Assembly: GCF_023053635.1 (NCBI RefSeq) | Contig: NC_086182.1 | Span: 5,667,001-5,731,000 of the forward strand | DNA: 64,000 bases | Origin: Elgaria multicarinata webbii | Lineage: Eukaryota; Chordata; Lepidosauria; Squamata; Anguidae | Direction of reading: 5' to 3' | Shown here: in pieces, positions 43,861 to 54,899 of the stretch | Layout of the letters: each line of letters begins with the position of its first letter | Position numbering within the stretch: position 1 is the first letter of the stretch | Position numbers and translations under genes: made by a program | The notes under the pieces: generated by a model | What the model was told of the DNA's origin: nothing | Seen by the model: the letters and a program-made list of their open reading frames with translations, nothing else | Database searches by the model: none

Positions 43861-44225
43861 CCGTATATTTGTTTTAACCTCCCTCTTACCTAAAGATGGG
43901 CAGAGAACATCTTCCTAGTGATTTCTTTTTTGCCTAAAGCAGGTGGAGAAAGAGAGGTAGGGGGGAGAGCGAGCACCCCTCCACACACACTGGGCCTCTT
44001 CAGACAATATGCTGAACCTTGGTCAGGCTGCTAACCCTTTTGCAGCAAATGGTTAATGAGAGTGTTTAAACCATGGTTATTTTGTTTGTTCAAGCAGATT
44101 TAGAACCTCCAACAGTGATTTATTAATTAAAAAATGCAAAATCCATTTATAAAACATTAGCAAGACAATAAAACAGTATAAGCAATTGCAGGTGGTCTGG
44201 GACAAAATCAACAGAAAAGAAAGTA

Positions 44226-44399
44226 CCGTATTTCTTCGATTGTAAGACGCCATTGATTGTAAGACGCACACTAATTTCAGTACCACCAACAGGAAAAAAA
44301 AAAAACCCTAAGACAGACCTGCGATTCTAAGACGCACCCCATTTTTAGAGACGCTTATATGGGAAAAAAAGTGTGTCTTAGAATCGAAGAAATAGGGTA
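44226..44399. mobile_element. Short palindromic DNA element, family E
   Basis: The element opens CCGTATTTCTTCGATTGTAA and closes TTAGAATCGAAGAAATAGGG. Inner AAGACGC motifs recur on both arms. A second copy lies at 44737-44905 in the same orientation. Confidence 0.85.
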
Positions 44400-44420
44400 C
44401 TTCTGGATGTGTTGATGACT

Positions 44421-44568
44421 TAGGCCTTAGCTAGACCTAAGGTTTATCCCGGGATCATCCCGGGCTCGAACCTGTTCATCTAAGTGACACACAGGGGATC
44501 CAGCGATCAGGCAGTGATGACCCCAGGACGATCCTGGGATAAATCTTAGGTCTAGCTAAGGCCTTAGA
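44421..44568. mobile_element. Palindromic MITE, family D
   Basis: Perfect-looking ends: AGGCCTTAGCTAGACCTAAG and its inverse. Inside are TCCCGGGATCATCCCGG and GATCCTGGGATAAATC. Sister copies are at 45776, 47209, 58546 and 60650. Confidence 0.9.
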
Positions 44569-44736
44569 GAGGCTTTAAAAAAACAGATTAGACAAATCCC
44601 CATTGTGTTTCCCAGGAGTACCTGGCTTGCCAATGTTGGAAGCAGAATTCTAGACTAGATGGGCCATTGATCCAATCCTACAGGGTTTCTGCTATGTGTT
44701 CACACCTGTACAGAAATGGGGTAGCAATTCTTGTAT

Positions 44737-44905
44737 TACCGTATTTCTTCAATTGTAAGACGCCATCGATTGTAAGACGCACACTAATTTCAGTACCACC
44801 AACAGAAAAAAAACACTTAAGACACACTCGCGATTCTAAGACCCACCCCATTTTTAGAGATGTTTATATGGGGAAAAAAGTGCGTCTTAGAATCGAAGAA
44901 ATAGA
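44737..44905. mobile_element. Short palindromic DNA element, family E, second copy
   Basis: The ends are CCGTATTTCTTCAATTGTAA and TTAGAATCGAAGAAATAGAG. It lies 340 bp from the first copy, with a family D MITE between them. Confidence 0.85.
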
Positions 44906-45404
44906 GTAAGTAATTCTTAAAGCAGGGATGAGGAATCTCCAGCCCGTGGACCTGATAAAGCCTGCAGGGTTTCCCCCATCTGGCCTAGTAACTTCTTTCC
45001 CCGCTGCCCCGCAGGGGAAGGCTCTTATCTCCAATAAGCAGCTGATAAGAGCTTTTCCCTGCTGGGCTGTGGGGGCGGGCCGTGGAAGGAAGTTACTGAG
45101 TGATTCAGTCCTACTTCCTTCTGAGTAGAACTGCAGAGGCTTGTCCTGCTTGTGAGTAGACATGCTGCTCATGCTTATTTCTGAGTAGACATGTTTCATA
45201 CTATTAACTGATAACAATGGAATCTGGGGGTGCCACTGGTCCTGCCCACCACTGCAATACACCCACCAGGAGTTCCTCCAGAATGGAAGCTGGTGGGAAA
45301 GAGTGCCCTTTCCTACCTTATAGGCCTAGTTGTCTTCGAGGTGGCCGGTCTGTGTCTGGGCTATACCACTTTAGACTGCAGATGGGCGCACGCATGACTG
45401 AGGC

Positions 45405-45660
45405 TTCTCTATATTTATTTATTTATTTATTTTATTTATTACATTTTTATACCGCCCAATAGTCGAAGCCTATTATTTTAAACCCTATTATTTATTACTT
45501 ATTTATTAAAGTTATATCCTGGTTTTGCACCCAGAATGATCCCCAAGGCGCTAACAATAATTTATTTATTTATTTATTTATTTATTTATTACATTTTTAT
45601 ACCGCCCAATAGCCGAAGCTCTCTGGGCGGTTCACATAAACTGCAAATTGAAAACAAAAC
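45405..45660 (-). mobile_element. Two inverse L2-type LINE tails
   Basis: (TTTA)n runs at 45412-45440 and 45559-45590 each precede TTTTTATACCGCCCAATAG and GAAGC. The second continues through CTCTCTGGGCGGTTCACA. Confidence 0.8.
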
Positions 45661-45775
45661 CTGAACCAAAACATAACAAACCAAGCCCATTAAAACCAGT
45701 TAAATTCCCTACATATAGAGAGCTAGTACAGCAGGAAGATGGCTAGGCTAGAACCCTCCTTCCTGAAATACTAGG

Positions 45776-46211
45776 GCCTTAGCTAGATGGGGCGAATTCC
45801 GGGGGCGATCCCCGGGATCATCCCTGTGCGTCCACATGACGCACAGGGGATCCCAGGATCAGGGAGGGATGATTCCTTCCTTGCCCTGGGGTCTCGCCCT
45901 ACACTTTCGGCCCGCTTTTTCCGCGGTCTTAGGCGACTGCCTAAGTTTGTTCCAGTTCCTCGCAGCATTGCACCCGTCGAGGGTGGGGTGTGGGGATTTT
46001 TTAAAAACAACAACAACACCTTACCTTTTGCACACGAGCGCTTGTGTGCATCTTCTTCTTTAAGAACAAAAAACAAAATGGCGGGCACGACACCTCTTTT
46101 TCTGAGGTCATCGCGCACCACGTGTGAACAGAGGGGGAGATCTTGCAATAAAAATATCGCGAGATCTTCACCCCCCCGTCCCGCTAGACCAGTAGGTCTA
46201 GATAAGGCCTA
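45776..46211. mobile_element. Longer member of MITE family D
   Basis: The left end (GGCCTTAGCTAGATGGGGC) and right end (GGTCTAGATAAGGCCTAG) match family D, but about 440 bp separate them. The interior includes GCGCACCACGTGTGAACAG and AAATGGCGGGCACGACACC, so this is a larger relative. No long credible frame. Confidence 0.65.
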
Positions 46212-46545
46212 GGTTTCTACACGGAGGGGCTTCTCCTTGCATTCAGGAGCAATCCATAATGGGAGCGTTCCCAGCTGAGGCCTGAAGTGGTGAACCAGGC
46301 CTGGGTTACAGGGCTGGTGCTTGGGCCATGATCCGCTAAAGGATAGGTGTGTGAGGGAAGGAGAGGGGTACTGTGTCTTGCTGCCCCTGTGCCCTCTTCC
46401 CACCTTTCATGCCCCTCTCCTCCTTTGGTCGTGAAACTCAAAACACGACAGTCATTTTAATGGAAGGCTATTTGGAGCCAGACTGGGCTCCCTGCCACCT
46501 TGACCTTCTGGACAGGCTAAATTTGTTCTTCTGCAAACAAGTCAC

Positions 46546-46551
46546 TTTATT
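46546..46551 (-). terminator. Poly(A) signal for the minus-strand gene ending at 46856
   Basis: Plus-strand TTTATT gives AATAAA on the minus strand, about 305 bp after the stop codon at 46856-46858. The intervening sequence is unique and would be 3' UTR. Confidence 0.4.
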
Positions 46552-46855
46552 TATAGCTGCGATGACAGGTCTTCAGGGCAGCGAACGCCTCTTGTCCAGT
46601 GGCAACGGGCTCCCAATCCCGCCCCAGAAAATGGGGGGTACTGATTGGGCCCAAGGGTAATGAACTGTGATGGACAGTAATCCCAGCTAAGGAGACCGGG
46701 ATTAGCTGGCTGTCATTACCGGGAGTCCCTCGTAACTCAAGCCAGCCGCCAGGCTGATTTATGAGGGGATCTGGAATCGCTGAATCCCCAGCGCTGCTTG
46801 GCACAGCAGGGGAACAGAGCATCGGCCTCAGCATAAATAAACCCCTAAAGGTTAT

Positions 46856-47004
46856 TCAACCCTCTCGGCCACACGGTGCCTTGATATTTTCCCGCCGCAG
46901 GCCGTAAATATACCAGCCGCTGTCGTGCGACACCTTCTTGGCATACCTGAGCATCACATCCCCCACACGCCTGCCTGGGATGTCCTCCCGAAGAAGGTGG
47001 CCAG
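46856..47004 (-). CDS. Probable terminal coding exon of an unrecognised gene
   Basis: The minus-strand acceptor CCTTTCATTCCAG precedes 47004. After two bases the frame runs 48 codons to a TGA. The peptide includes GHLLREDIPGRRVGDVMLR, then YAKKVSHDSGWYIYGLRREN and ends KAPCGREG. The codon usage is strongly coding-like (CTG, AAG, GTG, GGC, ATC), unlike nearby repeat frames. I do not recognise the family. It lies between the PITX gene and ITPRIPL1 and reads opposite to ITPRIPL1. I found no upstream exon, so a lone conserved remnant is possible. Confidence 0.5.
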
Positions 47005-47208
47005 CTGGAATGAAAGGGCTCCTGGCCCAGGTTCCACCTGGCTTCTAAGCCAGGCCACAGGCTTCTCAGGACAGGGTTCTGGGACCTTATGGAAAAGGGG
47101 GTAGGCGTTGGGCAAGCAAAACCGAGCAAAACTGAGAAGCCAGAGGGTTCAAAACCAAAACCAAGTCCATCTTGTGTAAATACTGAGCTTCAGTCCTGTC
47201 CAGATAGG

Positions 47209-47348
47209 CCACAGCTAGACCTAAGGTTTATCCTGGGATCATCCCGGCTTCGCCCTTGCCTGAGCACTGGATCCCCTGTGTGTCTGGTTTGACACACAGG
47301 TTTGACCCCTGGACGATCCAGGGATAAACCTTAGGTCTAGCTGTGGCC
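47209..47348. mobile_element. Palindromic MITE, family D
   Basis: AGGCCACAGCTAGACCTAAG and its inverse at the right end. Inner CCTGGGATCATCCCGG and GACGATCCAGGGATAAACC. Confidence 0.9.
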
Positions 47349-47599
47349 ATAGCCGCGTCATGACGAGGCAAGGCATAATGTTCATATTTTATTCGATGAT
47401 AAATGGATACGATTTGCTTATCGTTTTCCTAAATGTGCCCAGGGTCGACCTTCAATCGACCAACATGCTACATGTAGAAATGTGAAAAGCATGAGCAGGC
47501 TTAAGAGTTGAACTGAGGGGGGTTTTTGTTGTTGAATTGTCCCTGATTATCAATTCTTTTTCATTTTTGCTATTGCATTTTGAAACTCCTAGAGATCTT

Positions 47600-47875
47600 C
47601 GCCTGGTGCCTAGGTTGTAGTTTTGTCACCTTTTTATTTTTCCACATTTTAACGTTCTAGTCTTTTAGCTCTGCGGTTTTTAAATTGTATGTTAAATCTC
47701 TGCATTGCTACTAGGTTTTATTCTGGTTGTACTTTTATATTGTAGTTTTAAGCTTTTATATTTTATATTGTTTTATGTTGTAAACCTTGTAGTTTTAATT
47801 TTTGTGAACCGCCCAGAGAGCTTTGGCTATTGGGCGGTATAGAAAAGTAATAAATGAATAAAAAAATAATTTAAC
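47600..47875 (+). mobile_element. L2-type LINE 3' end
   Basis: An AT-rich 3' UTR is followed by GAACCGCCCAGAGAGCTTTG and GGGCGGTATAGAAAAGTAA, ending in an A-rich tail. Confidence 0.8.
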
Positions 47876-50381
47876 CCACAGCCATGAGGACCAGAAACTT
47901 GTCTGATTTTGTTTTGTTTTGAAGATGGGGTTCATAGCAGCTTAACTAGAGCCTGGCAAGCCACACAGAGGTGTTTCAGGTGCCACATGTGATCTCTGGG
48001 TCCTGTGTGATTAAGGGCAAATGCCACTGGTATTTCCCACTGGGAGCCATGACAGCTATTGACACTAGTGTAAATCCACAGCAACGCCATTAGCGTAGGT
48101 AGAATGACTCCCAATTTAAGTTAACACATGGTGTGCCCCTGAGTTCTCCATCCTCTGCATCCTTCTTCCTCTGACCCTGGAGTCATTCTCTCGATTTCTT
48201 ATGGGGTGTCACATTGCAGGGTATAAAGGCAAGATTATGGAGATGACATGGAGGGATTATACAGCAGTGGGTGGACATCAGAAGGACATCAGTGTCCTTC
48301 GCCATGATAACTCACATGATCTCTAGAGCAGCTCCACCAGGAGAGGTCAGCTCCACCCCTCTTCCTGCCCAGCACCAGAAAGTTTATAGAACATTTCCTG
48401 GATTGAAATGTTATGGATTTAGGCCTTTACTGAGTGCTTTCAATTTATAATTCCAGTATTTAGGAAGACTTTGACTGCCGGTTAACTACCCATAGCTAAT
48501 GCATACACTTCATACTACATGTTTGGTTTTGGTTTGGTTTTGGTTTTCTGCTTACAAGAATTGGGATTTTTTTGGGATCCATTTATTATTTTTTATTAGA
48601 AATATATTTGTAACATCACATTAAAATTTATATTGTTCATATACATTTTTGTTGTTAAACAGTGCATTGCTAAAGACCGTCAGCTCTTAATAGCTTAACA
48701 GGAAATAGAATTTCTTAAACATTTCTTGTTCTTAGAGTTTTAGTTTTAATACCTTAAAAAGGAAATATCTCATTCTAAGTTCCAGGTTCTCCGTTCAATA
48801 CTCAACAGGCTATTCAGCTGACAAGCACACAGGCCTGGTGAACTTCTAAAAAGAACTGGCCACATTTTAAAACCAGCACATATTTATACTTTATCGTGTG
48901 GAAGTTACCTCATAGCTAATATTGGGCCTGTTCAGACAACACACTAAGCCATGGTTAGGCCACTAGCCCCTTTGCAGCAACTTGCCACCATACATTATTT
49001 ATTATTTATTTATTTAGAATATTTATATACCGCTCCCCATTGAAAAATAATACATCCCCTTCTGCCGCCACCGGTCCTGCAGAAGTCTGGTTAACAATGG
49101 AATTTAACCCCTGCCCATTCTATAAATCAGTGAAGTTGACGCAGACTTTGCAAAGCATGTGCACAAAAGGGACTAGCCTACAAAACCTTTTACTAGCCCA
49201 TCAGCCCGCAATTTCCAATCTTAGGTATTTGCTGCCTGAACGGAACTAAAGAAACAACTGTGGTTAGGTTTTTCTGTCTGGTCATTTGGAGGAAATTCCA
49301 ACTGACAGTTAACCATTTCCTAGTAACTCCGGCACACTTTCCAAATCTACCTACTAATTCTTTGTACAGGAAAACTTGTTCAAACTCATCTTCAGGGGTC
49401 CCAATCCAGCCCAAGTGTCTCCTTCTCTGGCTTCTCCTTCCACCACCTCTGAACACTCTGTTTATTTTTCTAAGGCACCCAGTAACAGGCTGTCCGCACT
49501 ATCGCCTCAGGGTCAGCTTTATCACAACTTCAGTGCCTCCTTCTCTCTGGCAAAGGTGTTAACAGAATTGCCCTAATCTTCCATTCTTGGGGGCAGAGGG
49601 GAAACCCTGGCACCAGGGTAATTCATGGTTCCATCAAGTTCCTCTGTTAGCTTTAATCTCCCAGACACCTTGAAACTTCTCTTTTATCTCTGCGGAATGC
49701 TAACCAGCAGGGGTTGGCAGGGGGCAGGTAGAATGTAGGATTAATGGTACCTTGTCAAAAGGAAGGCAGACCCAGAGAGAATGTTGGCCGAGACCTCTTC
49801 AGAAGTAAAGATTGGAATTGGAAGGCTGCAATCCTGAACACACTTATTAACAAGTCAGGGCGCTTCACACCCAGGCCAATTTCATACATTTACTCAAGGA
49901 GGAGGGCAGCCGCCACCAACCTGATGCCCTACAGTTGTGTCAGCCAGCATGGCCAGCACATATTGCCATCTAAGCTGGAAGATCTCCCTCTCATTTTGCG
50001 CTGAAGGGCACATTAAACACTCATCTCGGCTGTCGTTTCTGAAGAGCCTGTGTGGGCGACCCATTCCGATGGATCGTTTTCTCATTTACAACCTGTCAGG
50101 GGAATGACTCCCGAAATATTCCTGTAAAATGTCCCTTTGAACTTGACCTCAAAACCTTGACAGGGCCCGCTCATTCTTTTGCTCTCCCTAACTCGGGGAT
50201 ACGAAACCTGTTGCCCTCCAAGTGTTGTTCTATTCCAGCAGCCCCGTGCTGGTTGGGGCTGATGGAAGTTGGCATCCAAAACACATCTGGAGGGCCATGG
50301 TTTCCCCGGGCCTGTCCTAACTGAACCAGTGGCTGCAGTGAGATTAGAAGACAAGCCAAGTGGATGTAGTAGCAGCCTCTC
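47876..50381. other. Intergenic, mostly unique or decayed
   Basis: A family I fragment lies at 48925-48985 (GTTCAGACAACACACTAAGC), an LTR-free AT-rich stretch at 48560-48800, and a short LINE tail at 48990-49040. 50040-50170 is unique and could be conserved, but no exon is recognisable. Confidence 0.4.
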
Positions 50382-51105
50382 ATAGAATCATAGAATAGCA
50401 GAGTTGGAAGGGGCCTACAAGGCCATCGAGTCCAACCCCCTGCTCCATGCAGGAATCCACCCTAAAGCATCCCCGACAGATGCTTGTCCAGCTGCCTCTT
50501 GAAGGCCTCTAGTGTGGGAGAGCCCACAACCTCCCTAGGCAACTGGTTCCATTGTCGTACTGCTCTAACGGTCAGGAAGTTTTTCCTGATGTCCAGCTGG
50601 AATCTGGCTTCCTTTAACTTGTGCCCCTTATTCCGTGTCCTGCACTCTGGGAGGATCGAGAAGAGATCCTGGCCCTCCTCTGTGTGGCAACCTTTGACGT
50701 ATTTGAAGAGTGCTCTCATGTCTCCCCTCAATCTTCTTTTCTCCAGGCTAAACATGCCCAGTTCTTTCAGTCTTTCTTCATAGGGCTTTGCTTCCAGACC
50801 CCTGATCATCCTGGTTGCCCTCCTCTGAACATGCTCCAGCTTGTCTGCGTCCTTCTTGAATTGTGGAGCCCAGAACTGGACGCAATACTCCAGATGAAAG
50901 CCAGATAGAGAGGAACCAGGACCTCACGTGATTTGGAAGCTATACATCTATTAATGCAGCCCAAAATAGCATTTGCCTTTCTTGCAGCCATATCGCACTG
51001 TTGGCTCATATTCAGCTTGTGATCTACAACAATTCCAAGATCCTTCTCGTTAGTAGTATTGCTGAGTGCCTCTTCCCCTTCCGTGGGGTATTTGAGCACT
51101 TCTGT
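50382..51105 (-). mobile_element. CR1 LINE, ORF2 3' end and terminus
   Basis: Minus-strand frames give EKDLGIVVDHKLNMSQQCD, AILGCINRCIAS and [10 protein letters not shown] (50806-51099). In another frame they give [39 protein letters not shown] and [13 protein letters not shown] (50462-50809). The 3' end carries ATTCTATGA. A frameshift near 50807 breaks the frame. This is the longest CR1 in the window. Confidence 0.95.
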
Positions 51106-51564
51106 GCAGAGCGCAGAGTTCTGATCTTGAAGCGGCCCAAGAGGAGCTTGTTCTGCTGCCCTCTCCTTTTAAGGGCAGCTGTCACTGCAGGGCAGATGTG
51201 ACTTCACAGTCAGTCAAGTAATAATGGGAAGCAGTTGGCAGAGCAGCAAGTAGCAGCCAACAGGGCTGCGTGAAGGCAGAAGAGCTGGAGAAAGCCCAGC
51301 CTTACAAACAAGGAGCGACTTAGGATGTTATGCTGTGTAGGGAGGAGGTGAGGCATGGACCACCCCTGGTTTAAGATGTACTGCCCCTTTAAGAGCCGTG
51401 TGCCTCCAAAGGTAGGTATGGGGGTGTTGGGGAGCGGGGAGGGGTCCATCCTGGCTGGCAGTTCTGGCATGTCCAAACTAGGGCTGTCAGGTCCCTTTGG
51501 GGGCCCTGGCTCCCGTGGTTTTAGCAGCAGCTTGACACACACAGAAATGAAGCCCCTGACATTA
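51106..51564. other. Unique or low-complexity sequence
   Basis: No repeat family or exon is recognised. The 110-codon minus frame here has no recognisable domain or splice signals. Confidence 0.35.
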
Positions 51565-51882
51565 GAGTGACCCTATGAAAAGGAGGACAGGGTTCCTGTA
51601 TCTTTAACAGTTGCATAGAAAAGGGAATTTCAGCAGGTGTCATTTGTATATATGGGGAACCTGGTGAAATTCCCTCTTCATCACCACAGTTAAAGCTGCA
51701 GGAGCTATACTAGAGTGACCAGATTTAAAAGAGGGCAGGGCACCTGCAGGTTTAACTGCTGTGATGAATAGGAAATTTCATCAGGTTCTCGATATATACA
51801 AATGACACCTGCTGAAATTCCCTTTTCTATGCAACTGTTAAAGATACAGGAGCCCTGTCCTCCTTTTCATATGGTCACCCCA
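51565..51882. mobile_element. Palindromic MITE, family A
   Basis: TAGAGTGACCCTATG to CATATGGTCACCCC. Both arms carry GGGAATTTCAGCAGGTGTC or its inverse. The right terminal TA is lost. Confidence 0.85.
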
Positions 51883-53400
51883 CCTGACATGTTCTTGCTG
51901 GCATAGATGGGGGAAATCTTCAGCTGCTTACTATTAATTTTTAAAATGTATTTAAAGCAGTTGTGCCCCGCATTTCGTCCCAAAAGGCTCCAATGGTGGC
52001 TCAGGGGGGCAATTAAAATAAAAAAAAAATCAGCATTAAAACAACCATTTAACCATGCGAGAGAAAGCATAAAACCCGCAAAATCGGAGGCAAATAAATC
52101 TAAAGTAGTAGGAGTGAAACTCAGCTCAGATCAAGGGCCTAGTGGCAACGCTAATTCGCCACTACAAACAAGAGATCCAAACCTAGACTTTTAAGAGCTG
52201 AGCACTCAAAATCCTGGGCCTGAATGGATGAACTCATCCGTTTTGGTTTCTCCCACATCTGAATGTTTTTAATCTCCCGTTATTTCTGTCTCATCTATGA
52301 AACCATTTGCAAGTTGTGGTAAATTCTTATTTAAAAAATGTATTGATCGGAAATCTCACCCTAGCTAGAAACATTTTGTAAAGGAGACTTGGATCATCAA
52401 CAGATTTTGCAGTTGCCAACAGCATGGGTGTATATCCTCCTGAGCATGACAAACAACAGTTCCATGGGAGGGGAATTCAGATCCAGAAAATGATGCACGT
52501 GGGGAAGGGTTGACCATCCTTTGCCACCAGCACCATGACCCCGATCCAATCTGGATCTTGTGTAGTTGGAACACTGTGAGATCTGACTGTGGATCGCCAT
52601 CCTTGCATCCAGCTTAGGCCTGAAGCAATGCAAGACTTCTAGATCCCGCTAACATATTTTGGGAGACCTTTGCCATAAAACTAGCCTTCCATCTGCTGCT
52701 CCCTGATCAGCAATGGCAAGCACCAGGCAGGGGCAGGCTGCCATAAAAACTGTACGTGGAAGAGCTTTTCTGTACCCTTATTTTCCTATCCTTTGCCCTT
52801 TCAGGTAAAAGATATGTGGGGATTATGCACTAAGGGCACCATGTACTGGGACGGTCTCCTGCACAACCTCCACCAAACTCCTTTGCTCTTGTGCAGTTCC
52901 CATTCATTTCAGTGGGGCTTGAGCAGGAGACCATCTTGGTGAGCTGTGCCCATCCATTCTAGATTGCCTCGAAGTAGGCAACTCGGTCAATGCAGAAAGC
53001 CCAATATGTGGTACATTGGAAAGCCGGAAATAATTTGCTTCTTGCACACACAAAAAAGTACTTTTGGTGGTGGTGGTGGTGGGGAATTAGCCTGCTCCTA
53101 TACTCCCCAAATTGAGAAATGGGTGGAGGGCAAGTTAGAAGTTCAGCACTAAAGAAAATACAATGATATACAAACCAACAGAATGCTTTGACCGGTGTGG
53201 GTAGGGTGGCACTCTAATGGCCTACAGGCCAGGTGTAACCCTGGAATTCATTTGATGAGGCCCCAGCTATCCTACCAAATTTTAATCCAAGTGCAGTTCT
53301 AGGTTTGCTCAGTTTCCCTTGTGCGGAAAACGAAATGTAAAGTTATGCCACTCTTTGAGTTCAAGTGCGAAAAGGAGAAAAACCTCATAGAGGAGTAAAC
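51883..53400. other. Intergenic, no gene seen
   Basis: An A tract (52018-52030) sits in a LINE-like segment at 51940-52130 (GCCCCGCATTTCGTCCC). The rest appears unique, with a (TGG)n run at 53066-53083. Confidence 0.4.
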
Positions 53401-53684
53401 AATAAGCCAAAGGCAAGGGCGGAACCAAGGAATCTTCTACAATAATATTATTAGTAAAAGGTTTATTAAAGTGCCAGGTGCCTACGCGTTTCGAACGCGG
53501 TTGCGTTCTTCCTCAGGGCTTTATAACGTTAGTGCAGTTGTCTGCAGAAGCTGCTAGGCCTAGCAGCCCTGAGGAAGAATGCAGCCGCGTTCGAAACGCG
53601 TAGGCACCTGGCACTTTAATAAACCTTTTACTAATAATATTATTGTAGAAGATTCCTTGGTTCCGCTCTTGCCTTTGGCTTATT
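53401..53684. repeat. Long palindrome with hammerhead-like cores, possibly Penelope-type
   Basis: The arms 53401-53520 and 53565-53684 are each exactly 120 nt, with about three mismatches and a 44-nt spacer. Each arm, read outward from the spacer, has CTGAGGA, a short stem and GAAACGCG, followed by GGCACCTGGCAC and TTTAATAAACC. Spacing resembles the hammerhead ribozyme core that Penelope-like retroelements carry. That assignment is inference; the palindrome itself is plain in the sequence. Confidence 0.9.
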
Positions 53685-54214
53685 TTTTACTCTTTGAGTT
53701 CATACCTGCTGCCCCAGGGCATAACTAGCTCCTGATTCAAGAGTGCAACCGAGGAAGCTCAAAACGTTCATCCATCTAACCTGGTATCATCTCCTGCTGG
53801 TTACGGCTGTTCAGAGTCTCGGGCGGAGGTCTTTGCCACCCCTTGCTACCTGATCTTTTTAACTGGAGATGTGAGGGCAGGTGCTCTACCACTTTCTACG
53901 TCGTTTGTTAGGATTTCCCTGACACCAGCCCCTGACTCCTGGTGGGGATTTACAGAGGTGGTTCATGTGAAGGCCCCTATTATTTCAGGAACACAGACAA
54001 AGGCAAGGGTTTAATCTGAACCAGCGTACACCGCAGTTTAGCATTGGGACTGTTTTCAGCGGCATGGCTGGGTCCGGGAACTGTGAAGTAATAACCTCTA
54101 GCTATGTAAGTCTGACTACTGAGCAATTGCAACCTGTCTCCACATGCCTGGGATTAGGGTGTCTTTCAGGAGGACCCAGGCTTGTGACCACACACTTCTC
54201 ACTTTAGAAACTAA

Positions 54215-54490
54215 AAGCATAAGAGCCCTGCTGGATCAGACCTAAGGTCTATCTTGTCCGGTGCTCTGTTCCCACACTGGCCAACCAGATGCTGAGCGGA
54301 AGCTCACAAGCAGGACACAAGTGTAACAGCAGCCTCCCGCCCATGTTCCCCAGCAACTGGCGTACGTAGGCTTACTGCCTCTGACCATGGAGGTAACTCA
54401 TTGCCGTCATGATTAGTAGCCATCGATAGCCTCGTCCTCAATTAATTTGTCTAAAATTAGGCCCAGTATTGGGCAAAAGGCGGGATACAA
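54215..54490 (-). mobile_element. CR1-clade LINE 3' end (family B)
   Basis: AAGAGCCCTGCTGGATCAG, GGCCAACCAGATGC and CATGTTCCCCAGCAACTGG on plus mark the inverse copy. An L2-type tail remnant follows at 54470-54530. Confidence 0.75.
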
Positions 54491-54556
54491 ATAAATATAA
54501 TAAATAAATAAATGAATAAATAAATAAAATGAACATTCACAATTAAATTCTGTATG

Positions 54557-54668
54557 CTTTAGGGTGGATTCCTTTAGGTGTGCTTTAGAGTGGATTCCTG
54601 CACTGATAAGGGTTGAACTCGATGGCCTTATAGGCCCCTTCCAACTCTACTTTTCTATGATTCTATAT
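54557..54668 (+). mobile_element. CR1 LINE 3' end
   Basis: GTGGATTCCTGCACTGATAA, GATGGCCTTATAGGCCCCTT and TTCTATGATTCTAT. A tandem partial duplication of TTTAGGGTGGATTCCT lies at its start. Confidence 0.8.
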
Positions 54669-54835
54669 CAACAATACTTTTACCACTGAAGAAGACCATA
54701 GGTCAAAATGCATTTGGTATTAGTTTTAAAATGTTACAGTATTGTGTTATTATTGGCCTAATATATATTGTGTATTTGTTTCCATATTACAATGGAAACA
54801 AATACACAATATATAAAAACTAGACTGACAAATTA

Positions 54836-54877
<42 letters not shown>
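54836..54877. repeat. (TA)n microsatellite
   Basis: About 19 TA units, bordered by a small inverted repeat (GTATTTGTTTCCAT against ATGGAAACAAATAC at 54770-54810). Confidence 0.95.
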
Positions 54878-54880
<3 letters not shown>

Positions 54881-54899
54881 CACCAGTGTACCCAACCCA

